From Rectinema subterraneum (GTDB taxonomy: Bacteria; Spirochaetota; Spirochaetia; Treponematales; Rectinemataceae): a DNA stretch of 64,000 nucleotides. Below are positions 18,363 through 26,774 of the stretch, piece after piece. Position numbers and translations under genes: made by a program. The notes below the pieces were generated by a model. It did no database searches. It was not told the origin of the DNA and saw only the letters and a list, made by a program, of their open reading frames with translations. The DNA is taken from assembly GCA_009768935.1 (NCBI GenBank), contig WESA01000004.1, positions 1 to 64,000 of the forward strand, read 5' to 3'. The first letter of the stretch is position 1. Each line of letters opens with the position of its first letter.

Positions 18363-18389
18363 ATTGACAATACCTATCTATTATTGACA
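18363..18389 (+). promoter_or_regulatory. Direct repeat ATTGACA, probable AraC-type operator
   Basis: ATTGACA occurs at 18,363-18,369 and again at 18,383-18,389, exactly 20 bases (two helical turns) apart, in the 123-base gap between xylB and the AraC-type gene. Paired direct repeats on one DNA face are what AraC/XylS proteins bind. Each copy could also serve as a -35 box, but no clear -10 follows. Confidence 0.5.
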
Positions 18390-18399
18390 TTCTGATTTT

Positions 18400-19263
18400 A
18401 TGAAAATAAAGGATGCGGTCTATGTGTATCGTCTGATAAGCGGGGAACGGCTTGCATGGCACGGACGGTACCATGCCCACGCCCGCGGAGAGTATGAATT
18501 TCACTATTTCATGGAGGGGCAAGGAGCTCTTCTTATAAATAAAGCAAAATACATCATAGATGGCGGCCAGATCTATTTTGTCAGGCCTCGCGAATTCCAT
18601 TCGATTCTTCCGGAAGCGGTTGAAAAACCTATCAGTTATTATGCTATTCTTTTTGAACCTGAGGCAGGGAATCCTGTTGATGAGGACATTATCGCGCTCA
18701 TGGGACATATCTGGCGCGCTCGCACAAGGGCGCTTCCCGCAGATACAAAGGACCGCTTCCTTCTCGATGACCTGTACCGGCTTTCGAAATCCCCTTCCAA
18801 CCAGTCCCGGAAAGCGGCGGAGCATGCGCTTTTGAGTATCCTGTATCGGTGGTTTGACCATTTTGACAGCCCGTCTCCAGCCTTGGGCTCGTCGAGAGCG
18901 AAAAACGAGCATGTAGAGCGCGCGCTTTCGCTCATGAGCAAACTTGTAAGGGAAAAACTCAGCTCGGATGATCTTGCAGCAAAGCTCGGTCTGTCGGAAG
19001 AATACTTTATCCGGCTTTTCAGGCACCACTTGGGAATGTCGCCGTTCCAATACTTCACAAGGCTCAAAATCGAAGCAGCTTCCGCGGTGCTCGTGGACAA
19101 TCAGCTCACGATAAGTGATGTTGCCTATCGATTTGGATTCGAAAACCCATTCCATTTCACCAAAGTCTTCAAAAAATGCACGGGGCTCTCGCCGCGCGAA
19201 TACCGGAAGATGTTTTTTGAAGCAGGAAAGCCGCCGTCAGCTGCGGTGGCCGAAAAAACATAA
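18400..19263 (+). CDS. AraC family transcriptional regulator, probably of xylose genes
   Basis: 287 residues. The N-terminal cupin-like sensor (RYHAHARGEYEFHYFMEGQG) and the C-terminal double helix-turn-helix (LAAKLGLSEEYFIRLFRHHL and ISDVAYRFGFENPFHFTKVF, then GLSPREYRK) are plain. The gene is divergent from xylB across 123 bases. Activation of xylBA in response to xylose is the likely role. No strong ribosome site precedes the ATG. Confidence 0.88.
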   Translation: MKIKDAVYVYRLISGERLAWHGRYHAHARGEYEFHYFMEGQGALLINKAKYIIDGGQIYFVRPREFHSILPEAVEKPISYYAILFEPEAGNPVDEDIIALMGHIWRARTRALPADTKDRFLLDDLYRLSKSPSNQSRKAAEHALLSILYRWFDHFDSPSPALGSSRAKNEHVERALSLMSKLVREKLSSDDLAAKLGLSEEYFIRLFRHHLGMSPFQYFTRLKIEAASAVLVDNQLTISDVAYRFGFENPFHFTKVFKKCTGLSPREYRKMFFEAGKPPSAAVAEKT

Positions 19264-19356
19264 TATTCCGCTGCGCAAGGGTGTTTGCCTGCAAGGGCTC
19301 TTCATATTGGAATTCACTATCCGATTCAGATTTTTAGCATTTTGCGAACCATATAA

Positions 19357-19400
19357 TTGACACATTCGCGGCGACTCAACAAAATATTTAAGGTACTTAA
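19357..19400 (+). promoter_or_regulatory. marR promoter with inverted-repeat operator
   Basis: TTGACA (19,357-19,362) is followed after 17 bases by CAAAAT, a weak -10. Directly after it lies TTAAG-GTA-CTTAA (19,388-19,400), a perfect inverted repeat of the size bound by MarR dimers. It is 44 bases before the marR start and would allow autorepression. The remainder of the 180-base gap after the AraC gene shows nothing else. Confidence 0.5.
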
Positions 19401-19443
19401 CTATTGCGCAGCCCCCATCGCAACAACATATAGAAGGCCTTGT

Positions 19444-19893
19444 ATGAATGAACCGGAAACTACGCTCGAATTCGCCGTGGACAGCCTGCTCGAGGTGCTG
19501 CCTTCGGTTTGGGACCGCATCAGGTCGAATTTCAGGGCAGCAGGCACGAGCAAATTCGGTATCACGCTCGAGCAATTCCATACTCTCCGCCACATTTACA
19601 AAGGGTGCTGCTACACAGGCGATATTGCAGAAAAACGCCAGGTGAGCTGTTCGGCGGTGAGCCAGGCTGTCGATGTGCTCGTGACAAAAGGGCTCGTCAC
19701 GCGTGCGCAGGAAAGCGGAGACCGGCGGCAATTCCGGCTGGAGCTCACGCCGTACGCTCGGCGGGTTCTCGACGAAAACTATATGGAAAATCGCGCTCTT
19801 ATAAAACAGAAGATAGCCAGGCTCAGCAGAGAGCAAAGGGCGATTGTCGTGCAGTCCATGGAAATTTTGAAAGCGGTTTTCATTTCGGCCTAA
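19444..19893 (+). CDS. MarR family transcriptional regulator
   Basis: 149 residues from the ATG at 19,444 (GAAGG six bases upstream; an upstream in-frame TTG would overlap the promoter). The winged helix reads GITLEQFHTLRHIY, KRQVSCSAVSQAVDVLVTKGLV and the wing GDRRQFRLELTPYARR. It is followed by two ABC exporter genes on the same strand, the common arrangement in which MarR represses a drug or toxin exporter. Confidence 0.9.
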   Translation: MNEPETTLEFAVDSLLEVLPSVWDRIRSNFRAAGTSKFGITLEQFHTLRHIYKGCCYTGDIAEKRQVSCSAVSQAVDVLVTKGLVTRAQESGDRRQFRLELTPYARRVLDENYMENRALIKQKIARLSREQRAIVVQSMEILKAVFISA

Positions 19894-19993
19894 GGGCAGG
19901 GAGCAGTTTGAGCAGACGGCGGTTTGAGCAAGGGCGCCTGTGCGCGAAAAAGGCAGTTTGGGCAAGGCCAGGTTCGGCCGGCGGAGAATCAAC

Positions 19994-21742
19994 ATGAAAG
20001 AATTCAAAAAACTTCTGCATTATGCAAAACCGTATTGGAAACTCGCGCTATTTTCGCTCGTCATGCTGGTGGCAATGGTCGGATTCGACCTCGCTGTTCC
20101 AAGGCTCGTGGGGCGCATAATCGACAAAGGCATACGGCAAAAAGATTTGCAAGTTGTCCTTACCACATCGGCCGTCATGCTTGGCTTGTCTCTCCTTTCA
20201 GCCCTCGTGGCGGTGCTCAACAGTATTTCATCGATACGCGTTGGAGAGAGTATTGCGCGGGATCTGCGCGAAGCGATGTTTGTCAAAATCCAGCACTTTT
20301 CCTACGGGAACATCGACAAGTTTTCGACCGCAAAGCTCATGGTCCGGCTTACAAGCGATACCGCCGCCGTGCAGCGGCTTTTTCAGATGTCACTGCGCAT
20401 CGGAACAAGAGCGCCGCTCTCCATGATTGGCAGTATCGTCCTCATGTTCGTGACGAGCAAAACGCTCGCCCTCGCGATGATGCCGATCCTGGTCGCGGGC
20501 GGGATTGTCATTGTTTATTTCAGTGTCCGACTGGAGCCAATTTTCAGAACTGTCCAGCAGCGCCTGGACCGGCTCAATACTGTCCTGCAGGAAAATATTG
20601 CTGGTGCGCACCTGGTAAAGGCATTCGTCCGCGGCCCGTATGAATCAAGTCGATTCGAAAAGGCGAACAAGAATCTCGCGGACGAAAATATTCGAGTCAT
20701 GCAACTCATGTCGTCGATGAGCCCGATTCTGACCATGCTGATCAATACCGGCATTGTGCTCGTGGTATGGCTCGGCGGCGGGCAGGCTATTCACGGCAAT
20801 CTTTCTCTCGGGCAGATTGTCGCATTTACGAACTATCTCATGGCAACGCTGCAGCCGCTCACCATGATGACGCAACTGTCCAACAACTGGGCAAATGGTC
20901 TGGCTTCCGCGAAGCGCATCAATGAGGTGCTCGACGCCGAGCTCGAGGTTTCTGAAGCGCCCGATGCAGTATCACTTCCAGAGCCAAGCCGTGGCGAGAT
21001 CGAATTCGAAGGCGTTTCTTTCCACTACAACGGGGCCACAGATCTTGCTGTTCTGGAAGAAATCTGTACGCGCGCGGAGCCAGGAAAGACGACCGCAATC
21101 CTTGGCGCAACCGGCTCGGGCAAATCGAGCCTCGTCAATCTGATTCCGCGTTTTTACGACGCTTCTTCGGGGAGGGTTCGTATTGATGAGCTGGATGTCC
21201 GGCGCTTGCGATCGGATTCGCTGCTTGAGCATATTGCGGTAGTGCCCCAGGATACTGTGCTGTTCACAGGAACTGTCCGGGACAACATTCGCTATGGAAG
21301 GCCGAATGCCACAGAAGATGAAATAATCGCAGCCGCAAAAGCTGCCCAAGCGCACGATTTTATCATGCGCATGCCCAAAGGCTATGATACCCATATCGAA
21401 GAACGCGGCGTAAATCTCTCGGGCGGCCAGAAACAACGCATCGCCATCGCACGCGCCCTTGTCTGCAAACCTTCGATTCTCATTCTCGATGATGCCACAA
21501 GTTCCGTCGATGTCGAGACGGAGACGCAGATCCAGAACGCGATCGCAAAGGCCGCTCTTGGCACGACGGTGATCATGGTCGCCCAACGCATCAGCACAGT
21601 GCTGAACGCGGACAAGATCATTGTGCTCGACCAGGGCCGGATTGTGGCCGAAGGCACGCACAAGGTGCTTTTGAAATCGAGCCCCATCTATAAAGAAATC
21701 TACGATTCCCAACTCGGAGCGGGGGTGCGCCATGGCTTATGA
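19994..21742 (+). CDS. Heterodimeric ABC exporter subunit with degenerate ATP site
   Basis: 582 residues from the ATG at 19,994 (GGAG seven bases upstream). Six-helix ABC_membrane domain, then a nucleotide-binding domain with Walker A GATGSGKSS, Q-loop VVPQDTVLF, signature LSGGQKQR and Walker B ILILDDATSSVD. The residue after the Walker B Asp is Asp instead of the catalytic Glu, the mark of the non-catalytic half in heterodimeric exporters such as TM287/288 and BmrCD. The partner gene overlaps by 11 bases. Confidence 0.9.
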   Translation: MKEFKKLLHYAKPYWKLALFSLVMLVAMVGFDLAVPRLVGRIIDKGIRQKDLQVVLTTSAVMLGLSLLSALVAVLNSISSIRVGESIARDLREAMFVKIQHFSYGNIDKFSTAKLMVRLTSDTAAVQRLFQMSLRIGTRAPLSMIGSIVLMFVTSKTLALAMMPILVAGGIVIVYFSVRLEPIFRTVQQRLDRLNTVLQENIAGAHLVKAFVRGPYESSRFEKANKNLADENIRVMQLMSSMSPILTMLINTGIVLVVWLGGGQAIHGNLSLGQIVAFTNYLMATLQPLTMMTQLSNNWANGLASAKRINEVLDAELEVSEAPDAVSLPEPSRGEIEFEGVSFHYNGATDLAVLEEICTRAEPGKTTAILGATGSGKSSLVNLIPRFYDASSGRVRIDELDVRRLRSDSLLEHIAVVPQDTVLFTGTVRDNIRYGRPNATEDEIIAAAKAAQAHDFIMRMPKGYDTHIEERGVNLSGGQKQRIAIARALVCKPSILILDDATSSVDVETETQIQNAIAKAALGTTVIMVAQRISTVLNADKIIVLDQGRIVAEGTHKVLLKSSPIYKEIYDSQLGAGVRHGL

Positions 21743-23558
21743 GACAACACCTTCCGTACAGGATGTTCGCGCGAGCTTCCAGAGGCGAGCTGGGCGGCCT
21801 GCCAAATTCGAAAAAGCCGCAGACCCCAGAAAAGCGATGGTTCGGCTCCTGAAATACCTTGGGCCATTCAAGTCTCTGCTCATTCTTGTCGTCGGCTTTA
21901 TCGTGCTCTACTCTCTTTTGGGGCTTGCGGGGCCATACCTCATGGGCAGGGCTATCGACAAGAGCATCGGCGGCAAGGATCTGCATGGCTTGCTGGTTAC
22001 GGCGCTTCTCATGTTGGCCGCATATTTTCTGAGCAACTTCTTCAATATTATCGCCAACCTGATTATGGCGCGCATTTCGCAGAATGCACTCAAAAACCTT
22101 CGCGGCGATCTTTTTGCGCACATCCAGACCCTCTCCATGCGATTTTTCGATACCCACCCCGCAGGCGGGCTCATGAGCAGGCTCACCAACGATATCGATG
22201 CTATCAATCAGACCGTTTCGCAGAACATCATTTCACTCATCGCAAGCATCCTGACCATGATCGGTATTCTCGCGAGCATGTTTATCCTGAATCATTGGCT
22301 TGCGCTGGCGAGCCTTGTCGTGATTCCCATTATGTACTGGTTCAGCAATTTTATCGCAAAATATACGCGAAAGGGATTCCGCGAGCTTCAGAAAGACCTC
22401 GGCGAGCTCAATGCAGTCGCCGAAGAAACCGTCTCCGGCTTTAAAGTGATCAAAGCCTTCCGCCGCAATGAATCTGCTATCGAAACATTCCGCCAGAAAA
22501 ACAACGCGGTGTTCAAATCGGCAGTCTATGCCAATTCCTATGCTATGCTTCTCATGCCACTGACCGGCGTGCTGGGAAGTTTTTTTGTCATTGTACTTGC
22601 TAGCCTCGGAGGATGGCTCGCGCTCAAAGAGCTCGTAAGTATCGGCATGATCGCAACATTCATCAACTATGCCCAGAATTTCACGTCGCCCTTGCGCCAG
22701 CTTTCGAACCTCTACAACTCGATTCAGGCTGCGCTCGCGGGGGCAGAACGCGTGTTCGAAATCATCGACACAAAACCGGAGACTCCAGACCTGCCCGACG
22801 CGGTCCCTGCAGGCAGGTTCAAGGGCGAGGTAAGCCTTCGGAATGTCGTGTTCGGCTACAATCCTGAGCGCGTCATCATCCGAAATTTCAGCCTGGAAAT
22901 TCCAGCCGGCCAGACAATTGCGCTCGTAGGGCCGACCGGCGCGGGCAAAACCACGATTACCAACCTCCTGACGCGTTTCTACGATATTCAGGAGGGGCAG
23001 ATTCGTATCGATGGCATCGATATCCGCGCAATCCGGAAAGCCGATTTGCGCAGGAACCTCGCTCTCGTTCTGCAAGACACTTTTCTTTTTGCGGATACGA
23101 TTCTGGAGAATATCCGCTTTGGTAGGCTCGACGCAACCGACGAAGAATGCTTCGAAGCAGCCCGCATGGCCGAAGCAGATCACTTTATCCGACAGCTTCC
23201 TCGTGGCTACCACACCAATTTGTCCGAGCGCGCCGGCAACCTAAGCCAGGGCCAGCGACAACTGCTCTCCATCGCGCGTGCCATTCTGGCGAACCCGAGC
23301 ATTCTCATCCTCGACGAGGCGACGAGCAGTGTCGATACACGCACCGAACTGCGCATTCAGAAAGCACTCCTCAGGCTCATGGAGGGGCGCACGAGCATCG
23401 TCATCGCTCATCGTCTCAGCACCATCCGCGATGCCGATAGCATCGTCGTCATCAACAATGGCGAAATTGTCGAACAGGGCAATCATGAGGAGCTTCTCGA
23501 ACGGCGCGGTTTCTATCATCACTTGTATATGAGCCAGTTCAAAGGAAATGAAATCTAG
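21732..23558 (+). CDS. Heterodimeric ABC exporter subunit with intact ATP site
   Basis: 608 residues. An N-terminal extension of about 35 residues precedes the six-helix domain. The ATPase has Walker A GPTGAGKTT, LVLQDTFLF, signature LSQGQRQLLSI and Walker B ILILDEATSSVD with the catalytic Glu. It overlaps the previous gene by 11 bases in another frame, so synthesis is coupled. The pair would export hydrophobic drugs, lipids or peptides under MarR control; the substrate is not evident. Confidence 0.92.
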   Translation: MAYETTPSVQDVRASFQRRAGRPAKFEKAADPRKAMVRLLKYLGPFKSLLILVVGFIVLYSLLGLAGPYLMGRAIDKSIGGKDLHGLLVTALLMLAAYFLSNFFNIIANLIMARISQNALKNLRGDLFAHIQTLSMRFFDTHPAGGLMSRLTNDIDAINQTVSQNIISLIASILTMIGILASMFILNHWLALASLVVIPIMYWFSNFIAKYTRKGFRELQKDLGELNAVAEETVSGFKVIKAFRRNESAIETFRQKNNAVFKSAVYANSYAMLLMPLTGVLGSFFVIVLASLGGWLALKELVSIGMIATFINYAQNFTSPLRQLSNLYNSIQAALAGAERVFEIIDTKPETPDLPDAVPAGRFKGEVSLRNVVFGYNPERVIIRNFSLEIPAGQTIALVGPTGAGKTTITNLLTRFYDIQEGQIRIDGIDIRAIRKADLRRNLALVLQDTFLFADTILENIRFGRLDATDEECFEAARMAEADHFIRQLPRGYHTNLSERAGNLSQGQRQLLSIARAILANPSILILDEATSSVDTRTELRIQKALLRLMEGRTSIVIAHRLSTIRDADSIVVINNGEIVEQGNHEELLERRGFYHHLYMSQFKGNEI

Positions 23559-23573
23559 CATAGTATTCGGGGC

Positions 23574-23987
23574 ATGGCGATGAAAGATTTGTTGTTGGTG
23601 TTCTTTGGCGGCGGACTGGGAGCGCTGTCCCGTTTTGTGTTTTCCAGAGGCATTTCAATGCGCTTTTTTACTGCAATTCCATCCGGCACCCTCTTTGTCA
23701 ATGTAACAGGTTCGCTGCTTATGGGATTTTTCTTCAATTTGCTGAATGCTTCGCTGCTCCCGGCAGGGTACCGAGCGCTCATAACTGTTGGTTTCATCGG
23801 GGCCTACACGACATTTTCGACCTACGCGCTCGAGACAGTCGCGCTTCTGCAGAGAAAAGAATACCTGCCGGCATTCTGGAATTTTCTTTTGAATAATGTG
23901 CTGACGTTCGTTGCTATTGTCATTGGAATGGTAATATCGTCGGCGTTGTATTCAGTCATCCGAAGTGAAGGGATCTTGCATCGCTGA
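23574..23987 (+). CDS. crcB: Fluoride ion channel/exporter CrcB (Fluc)
   Basis: 137 residues with four membrane segments and the family motifs GTLFVNVTGSLLMGFF (pore Asn) and GFIGAYTTFSTYALE (Phe box, Na+ site). It dimerises as a dual-topology fluoride channel. It begins 16 bases after the ABC exporter gene, leaving no room for a fluoride riboswitch; no good ribosome site is seen. It is followed by a DUF190 gene, a frequent partner. Confidence 0.93.
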   Translation: MAMKDLLLVFFGGGLGALSRFVFSRGISMRFFTAIPSGTLFVNVTGSLLMGFFFNLLNASLLPAGYRALITVGFIGAYTTFSTYALETVALLQRKEYLPAFWNFLLNNVLTFVAIVIGMVISSALYSVIRSEGILHR

Positions 23988-24001
23988 TGAAGGGAGGCAG
24001 T

Positions 24002-24334
24002 ATGCATTTCGAAGAAGACGACATGCTCTTGAGAATCTATATTGGCGAGAGCGACACTTATAAAGGCAAACCTGTGTATGAACAGATTGTGCTCAAAGCT
24101 CGTGCGCTCAAATTGTCCGGCGCAACGGTGATCCGTGGTGAGATGGGGTTCGGGGCCCATAGCCACATGCACTCGGCAAATGTGCTTTCGCTTTCGACAG
24201 ATTTGCCGGTTGTCATCGAAATCGTCGACAAAGAGGAAAATATCGAAAAGCTGTTGCCCTTCCTCGATGAGGTGCTGCTCGAAGGGCTGGTCACAAAGGA
24301 ATCAATTCATGTATATCGATATCAGGCGCGCTGA
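24002..24334 (+). CDS. DUF190 family small protein, CrcB partner
   Basis: 110 residues from the ATG at 24,002, which has GGGAGG four bases upstream; an ATG at 23,987 overlapping the crcB stop lacks a site. The sequence MLLRIYIGESDTYKGKPVYE, RGEMGFGAHS and LPVVIEIVDKEENI is that of DUF190, a PII-like ferredoxin-fold family found beside crcB in many genomes. It may modulate the fluoride channel; the function is not established. Confidence 0.88.
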   Translation: MHFEEDDMLLRIYIGESDTYKGKPVYEQIVLKARALKLSGATVIRGEMGFGAHSHMHSANVLSLSTDLPVVIEIVDKEENIEKLLPFLDEVLLEGLVTKESIHVYRYQAR

Positions 24335-24343
24335 GGAGGAATC

Positions 24344-24853
24344 ATGGAACGCAGAGATATCCCGATAGATCAATTCCATTATGATCCGGCACAACTTCGG
24401 GAGCACTGGCTTGTGCTGTGCGCCGGCGATTTCGAAGCCGGCGCCTTCAATACAATGACGATTTCCTGGGGAAGCTATGGCCAGATATGGAACAAGATGT
24501 TTTTCCAGGTGTTTGTTCGCCCCACGCGCTATACATTCGAGTTTATGGAAAAATACGGTACCTTCACGCTGAATGCCTTCGAACCAAAGTACAAGCCGGC
24601 GCTCTCGATCATCGGTTCAAAATCGGGACGCAATGGAAATAAAATAGCCGAGGCGGGTCTGACCCCCATGGTGTCACGTGTTGTCGCCGCACCCTGCTTC
24701 AAGGAAGCGAGCCTCGTCATCGAATGCAGAAAAATGTACTGGCAGGACCTCGAGCACGCGCATTTTCTCGACCCCTCTATCGAAGGGAATTATCCGAAAA
24801 AAGACTACCACCGCATGTATTTCGGCGAGATTGTGCATGTGAGCAGAATCTGA
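24344..24853 (+). CDS. Flavin reductase-like (FMN-binding split barrel) protein
   Basis: 169 residues. HWLVLCAGDF, FNTMTISWGSYGQIW and FFQVFVRPTRYTFEFMEK match the flavin reductase-like domain that binds FMN. Family members reduce flavin or act as flavoproteins with unknown partners. It lies nine bases after the DUF190 gene on the same strand. A GGGTCTGACCC palindrome lies inside the coding region at 24,655-24,665. The remaining 97 bases before the convergent aldolase gene show only short GCCGCTC repeats. Confidence 0.85.
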   Translation: MERRDIPIDQFHYDPAQLREHWLVLCAGDFEAGAFNTMTISWGSYGQIWNKMFFQVFVRPTRYTFEFMEKYGTFTLNAFEPKYKPALSIIGSKSGRNGNKIAEAGLTPMVSRVVAAPCFKEASLVIECRKMYWQDLEHAHFLDPSIEGNYPKKDYHRMYFGEIVHVSRI

Positions 24854-24950
24854 ACGGCGGCGCGCCGCGCAAAACCTGCCGGCTGCCGCTGAGATGCCGC
24901 TCAAAACCTGCCGCTCGCCTGGCCGCCGCGCAAAGCTCAAAGTGCAAAAC

Positions 24951-25979
24951 TCAAAGCGTGCCGATACAATCATTCATGAGCCCGATCACTTTGTCGATGT
25001 CTTCCTTATGAATCCAATAATGCGTCACAAAGCGGCACCAGCCCTGCTCCGGCGGGTTGATCAGCACTCCGCGCTCCTTGAAATATCGAACGAGCGCCGA
25101 GCCATCGATGCCGGCCGGAAGCTTGAAAAATACCATATTGATATCGAGCGCTTCTTTCTCCACCTCGATGCCAGGAATCCATGCTAGCTGGCTGGCAAGG
25201 TAATGCGCATTTTCGTGATCTTCTGCAAGGCGTCGCGTCATATCCTTGAGGGCAATGAGGCCGGCAGCTGCAAGCACACCGACCTGGCGCATGCCGCCGC
25301 CCATTATTTTTCGCCTGCGCCTCGCTTTTTCGATAAATTCGCGCGAGCCAGCGAGCATAGAACCAACCGGCGCGCACAAGCCTTTGGAGAGACAGAACAT
25401 CACCGAATCGACCATGCTCGAAATCTCGATAGCGCTCACGCCCATCGACACAGCCGCGTTGAATAGGCGCGCGCCATCAAGGTGCACTGGCAGACCATGT
25501 GCATGCGCCAACTGCGCCACTTCTTTCATATAGGAAAGCGGAATGACTCGCCCCAACGAGTGCGCATTTTCGATGCATATAAGCGATGTCGGCGGATAAT
25601 GGATATCATTGCCCCGTATGCGCTCTTCGATTGTCTCGAGCGGAAGTATGCCATCGGGCGCAAAAATCGGGCGGGTCTGCACCCCCGCAATAACCGATGC
25701 CGCGCCTGCTTCGTGCTGGATAATATGGCATTGCTCGCCCAAAATGACCTCGCTGCCCCGCGGACACCATGTAAAGAGCGAAAGCTGGTTGCCGAATGTG
25801 CCTGAAGGTACAAAAAGCGCTGCTTCTTTGCCAGTCATTTCGGCGGCAAGCCGCTCAAGCTCATTGACAGTAGGATCGTCGCCATAGACATCGTCGCCAA
25901 CCAGCGCTTGGGCCATAGCCTTGCGCATCGCCTCGGTCGGCCAGGTAACGGTATCGCTGCGCAGATCGATATAGTTCAT
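24951..25979 (-). CDS. Low-specificity L-threonine aldolase
   Basis: 342 residues of PLP fold type I: DLRSDTVTWPTEAMRKAM, GDDVYGDDPTVNELE, IIQHEAGAA, HLDGARLFNAAV and the PLP lysine in MFCLSKGLCAPVGS. It cleaves L-threonine or L-allo-threonine to glycine and acetaldehyde. The GAGGAG site precedes the ATG. It is divergent from the ferredoxin operon and convergent with the flavin reductase gene, so it is probably a single transcription unit. Confidence 0.93.
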   Translation of the reverse strand: MNYIDLRSDTVTWPTEAMRKAMAQALVGDDVYGDDPTVNELERLAAEMTGKEAALFVPSGTFGNQLSLFTWCPRGSEVILGEQCHIIQHEAGAASVIAGVQTRPIFAPDGILPLETIEERIRGNDIHYPPTSLICIENAHSLGRVIPLSYMKEVAQLAHAHGLPVHLDGARLFNAAVSMGVSAIEISSMVDSVMFCLSKGLCAPVGSMLAGSREFIEKARRRRKIMGGGMRQVGVLAAAGLIALKDMTRRLAEDHENAHYLASQLAWIPGIEVEKEALDINMVFFKLPAGIDGSALVRYFKERGVLINPPEQGWCRFVTHYWIHKEDIDKVIGLMNDCIGTL

Positions 25980-26048
25980 AATTCGGTCTCCTCTATTTGC
26001 TTTATGTTGTCATCATCGCATAGAGCGCCCCTTTTGCCCAGAAGCACT

Positions 26049-26082
26049 TGACGTTTTTTCAATGTTGCAATATTATGCAAAT
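26049..26082 (+). promoter_or_regulatory. Promoter of the ferredoxin operon with ArsR-type operator
   Basis: TTGACG (26,049-26,054), 17 bases, then TATTAT (26,072-26,077). The palindromic GTTGCAATATTATGCAAA (26,065-26,082) covers the -10. It matches the palindrome in the arsR intergenic region (50,868-50,885) at 16 of 18 positions and occupies the same place relative to the promoter. Repression by the ArsR protein encoded at 50,943 is inferred. Confidence 0.75.
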
Positions 26083-26132
26083 ATTCAATATCTGGTTATT
26101 GAATCACCCTAACAAAGCAAAGGAGTTTACGA

Positions 26133-26324
26133 ATGGCTGCCAACTGGTATCCAGTAATCGATGAGGCGAAGTGTGCAAGCTGCAATTCATGCGTTGATTT
26201 CTGTGCGCATGGCGTGTACGGGCCAGGGCCAAAGGTTGTTGCGCCGCATGCATGTGTCGAATTCTGCCGCGGATGTTCAAAAATCTGCCCGTCCGAGGCA
26301 ATCAGTTATTATGGAGACAATTGA
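26133..26324 (+). CDS. Small 2[4Fe-4S]-type ferredoxin
   Basis: 63 residues with AAAGGAG upstream. Eight cysteines form two sets, C14-x2-C17-x2-C20-x3-C24 and C41-x3-C45-x2-C48-x3-C52-P, so two 4Fe-4S clusters are likely. The second set has one residue more than the standard spacing. It is the first gene of an operon with the HdrA-like and NifX-like genes and would act as their electron carrier or cluster source. Confidence 0.9.
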   Translation: MAANWYPVIDEAKCASCNSCVDFCAHGVYGPGPKVVAPHACVEFCRGCSKICPSEAISYYGDN

Positions 26325-26411
26325 GCGTACCATCCTGAATGCGCTGAACGGCACAAGCGCGGCGTTGTCCGCGGCCGCCAGCCAGAATTCATGCAATAAT
26401 GGAGAAAAATC

Positions 26412-26774
26412 ATGGCAAACAAAGGCCTTCTGATGTGCGTCTGCCAGGGCAACTGCCCTTCGTTCCAGCAAATGAATATTTTCGATGTCGGCAATGCGAT
26501 CCGACGCGAAAAGCTCGTCGACTATGTCGGCATTCATCCCCAGCTCTGCTCCACAGATGGCGACAAATTTCTCTCGACGCTTCTCAAGGGCGAGAGCACG
26601 GACGAGCTCTACGTTGCTGCCTGCGACCCCACCATGCAGGTCAAGATGTTCCGCGATGCCCTCGAATCGGCTGGCTTCAGCAAAGAGCACATTCATGGTG
26701 TCGATATCCGCAATATGACCACTGAACAGGCAGTCGGTTCAATCAAGAACATGCTCGGTGCCGACAAAAAATGA
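26412..26774 (+). CDS. Stand-alone HdrA N-terminal domain-like protein
   Basis: 120 residues with GGAG seven bases before the ATG. The pattern follows the amino-terminal domain of heterodisulfide reductase subunit A: paired cysteines at the start (C9, C11, C15), then HPQLCSTDGDKFL (C46), ELYVAACDPTMQVKMFRDAL (C71), an aG(F) turn and DIRN. The FAD and ferredoxin domains of HdrA are absent. Known HdrA uses this region for cluster binding or contacts; a free-standing copy is unusual. It lies 87 bases after the ferredoxin gene and overlaps the NifX-like gene by four bases. Confidence 0.75.
   Translation: MANKGLLMCVCQGNCPSFQQMNIFDVGNAIRREKLVDYVGIHPQLCSTDGDKFLSTLLKGESTDELYVAACDPTMQVKMFRDALESAGFSKEHIHGVDIRNMTTEQAVGSIKNMLGADKK

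Noticed and set aside
23559-23600. Fluoride riboswitch before crcB
   Set aside because: Only 15 bases separate crcB from the exporter gene, and no aptamer-like sequence is visible in the preceding coding end.
24655-24665. Insertion of a palindromic repeat into the flavin reductase gene
   Set aside because: The palindrome core is present but the protein shows no obvious extra segment, so insertion is not supported; kept only as part of the repeat finding. The same holds for xylA at 16,416.
26084-26104. ATTCA/TGAAT inverted pair after the ferredoxin promoter
   Set aside because: Only five bases per arm with a long spacer in AT-rich DNA; no better than chance.
26311-26433. Short frame of 40 codons between the ferredoxin and HdrA-like genes
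   Set aside because: It overlaps both neighbours, has no ribosome site and a low-complexity product; a simple intercistronic gap is more likely.
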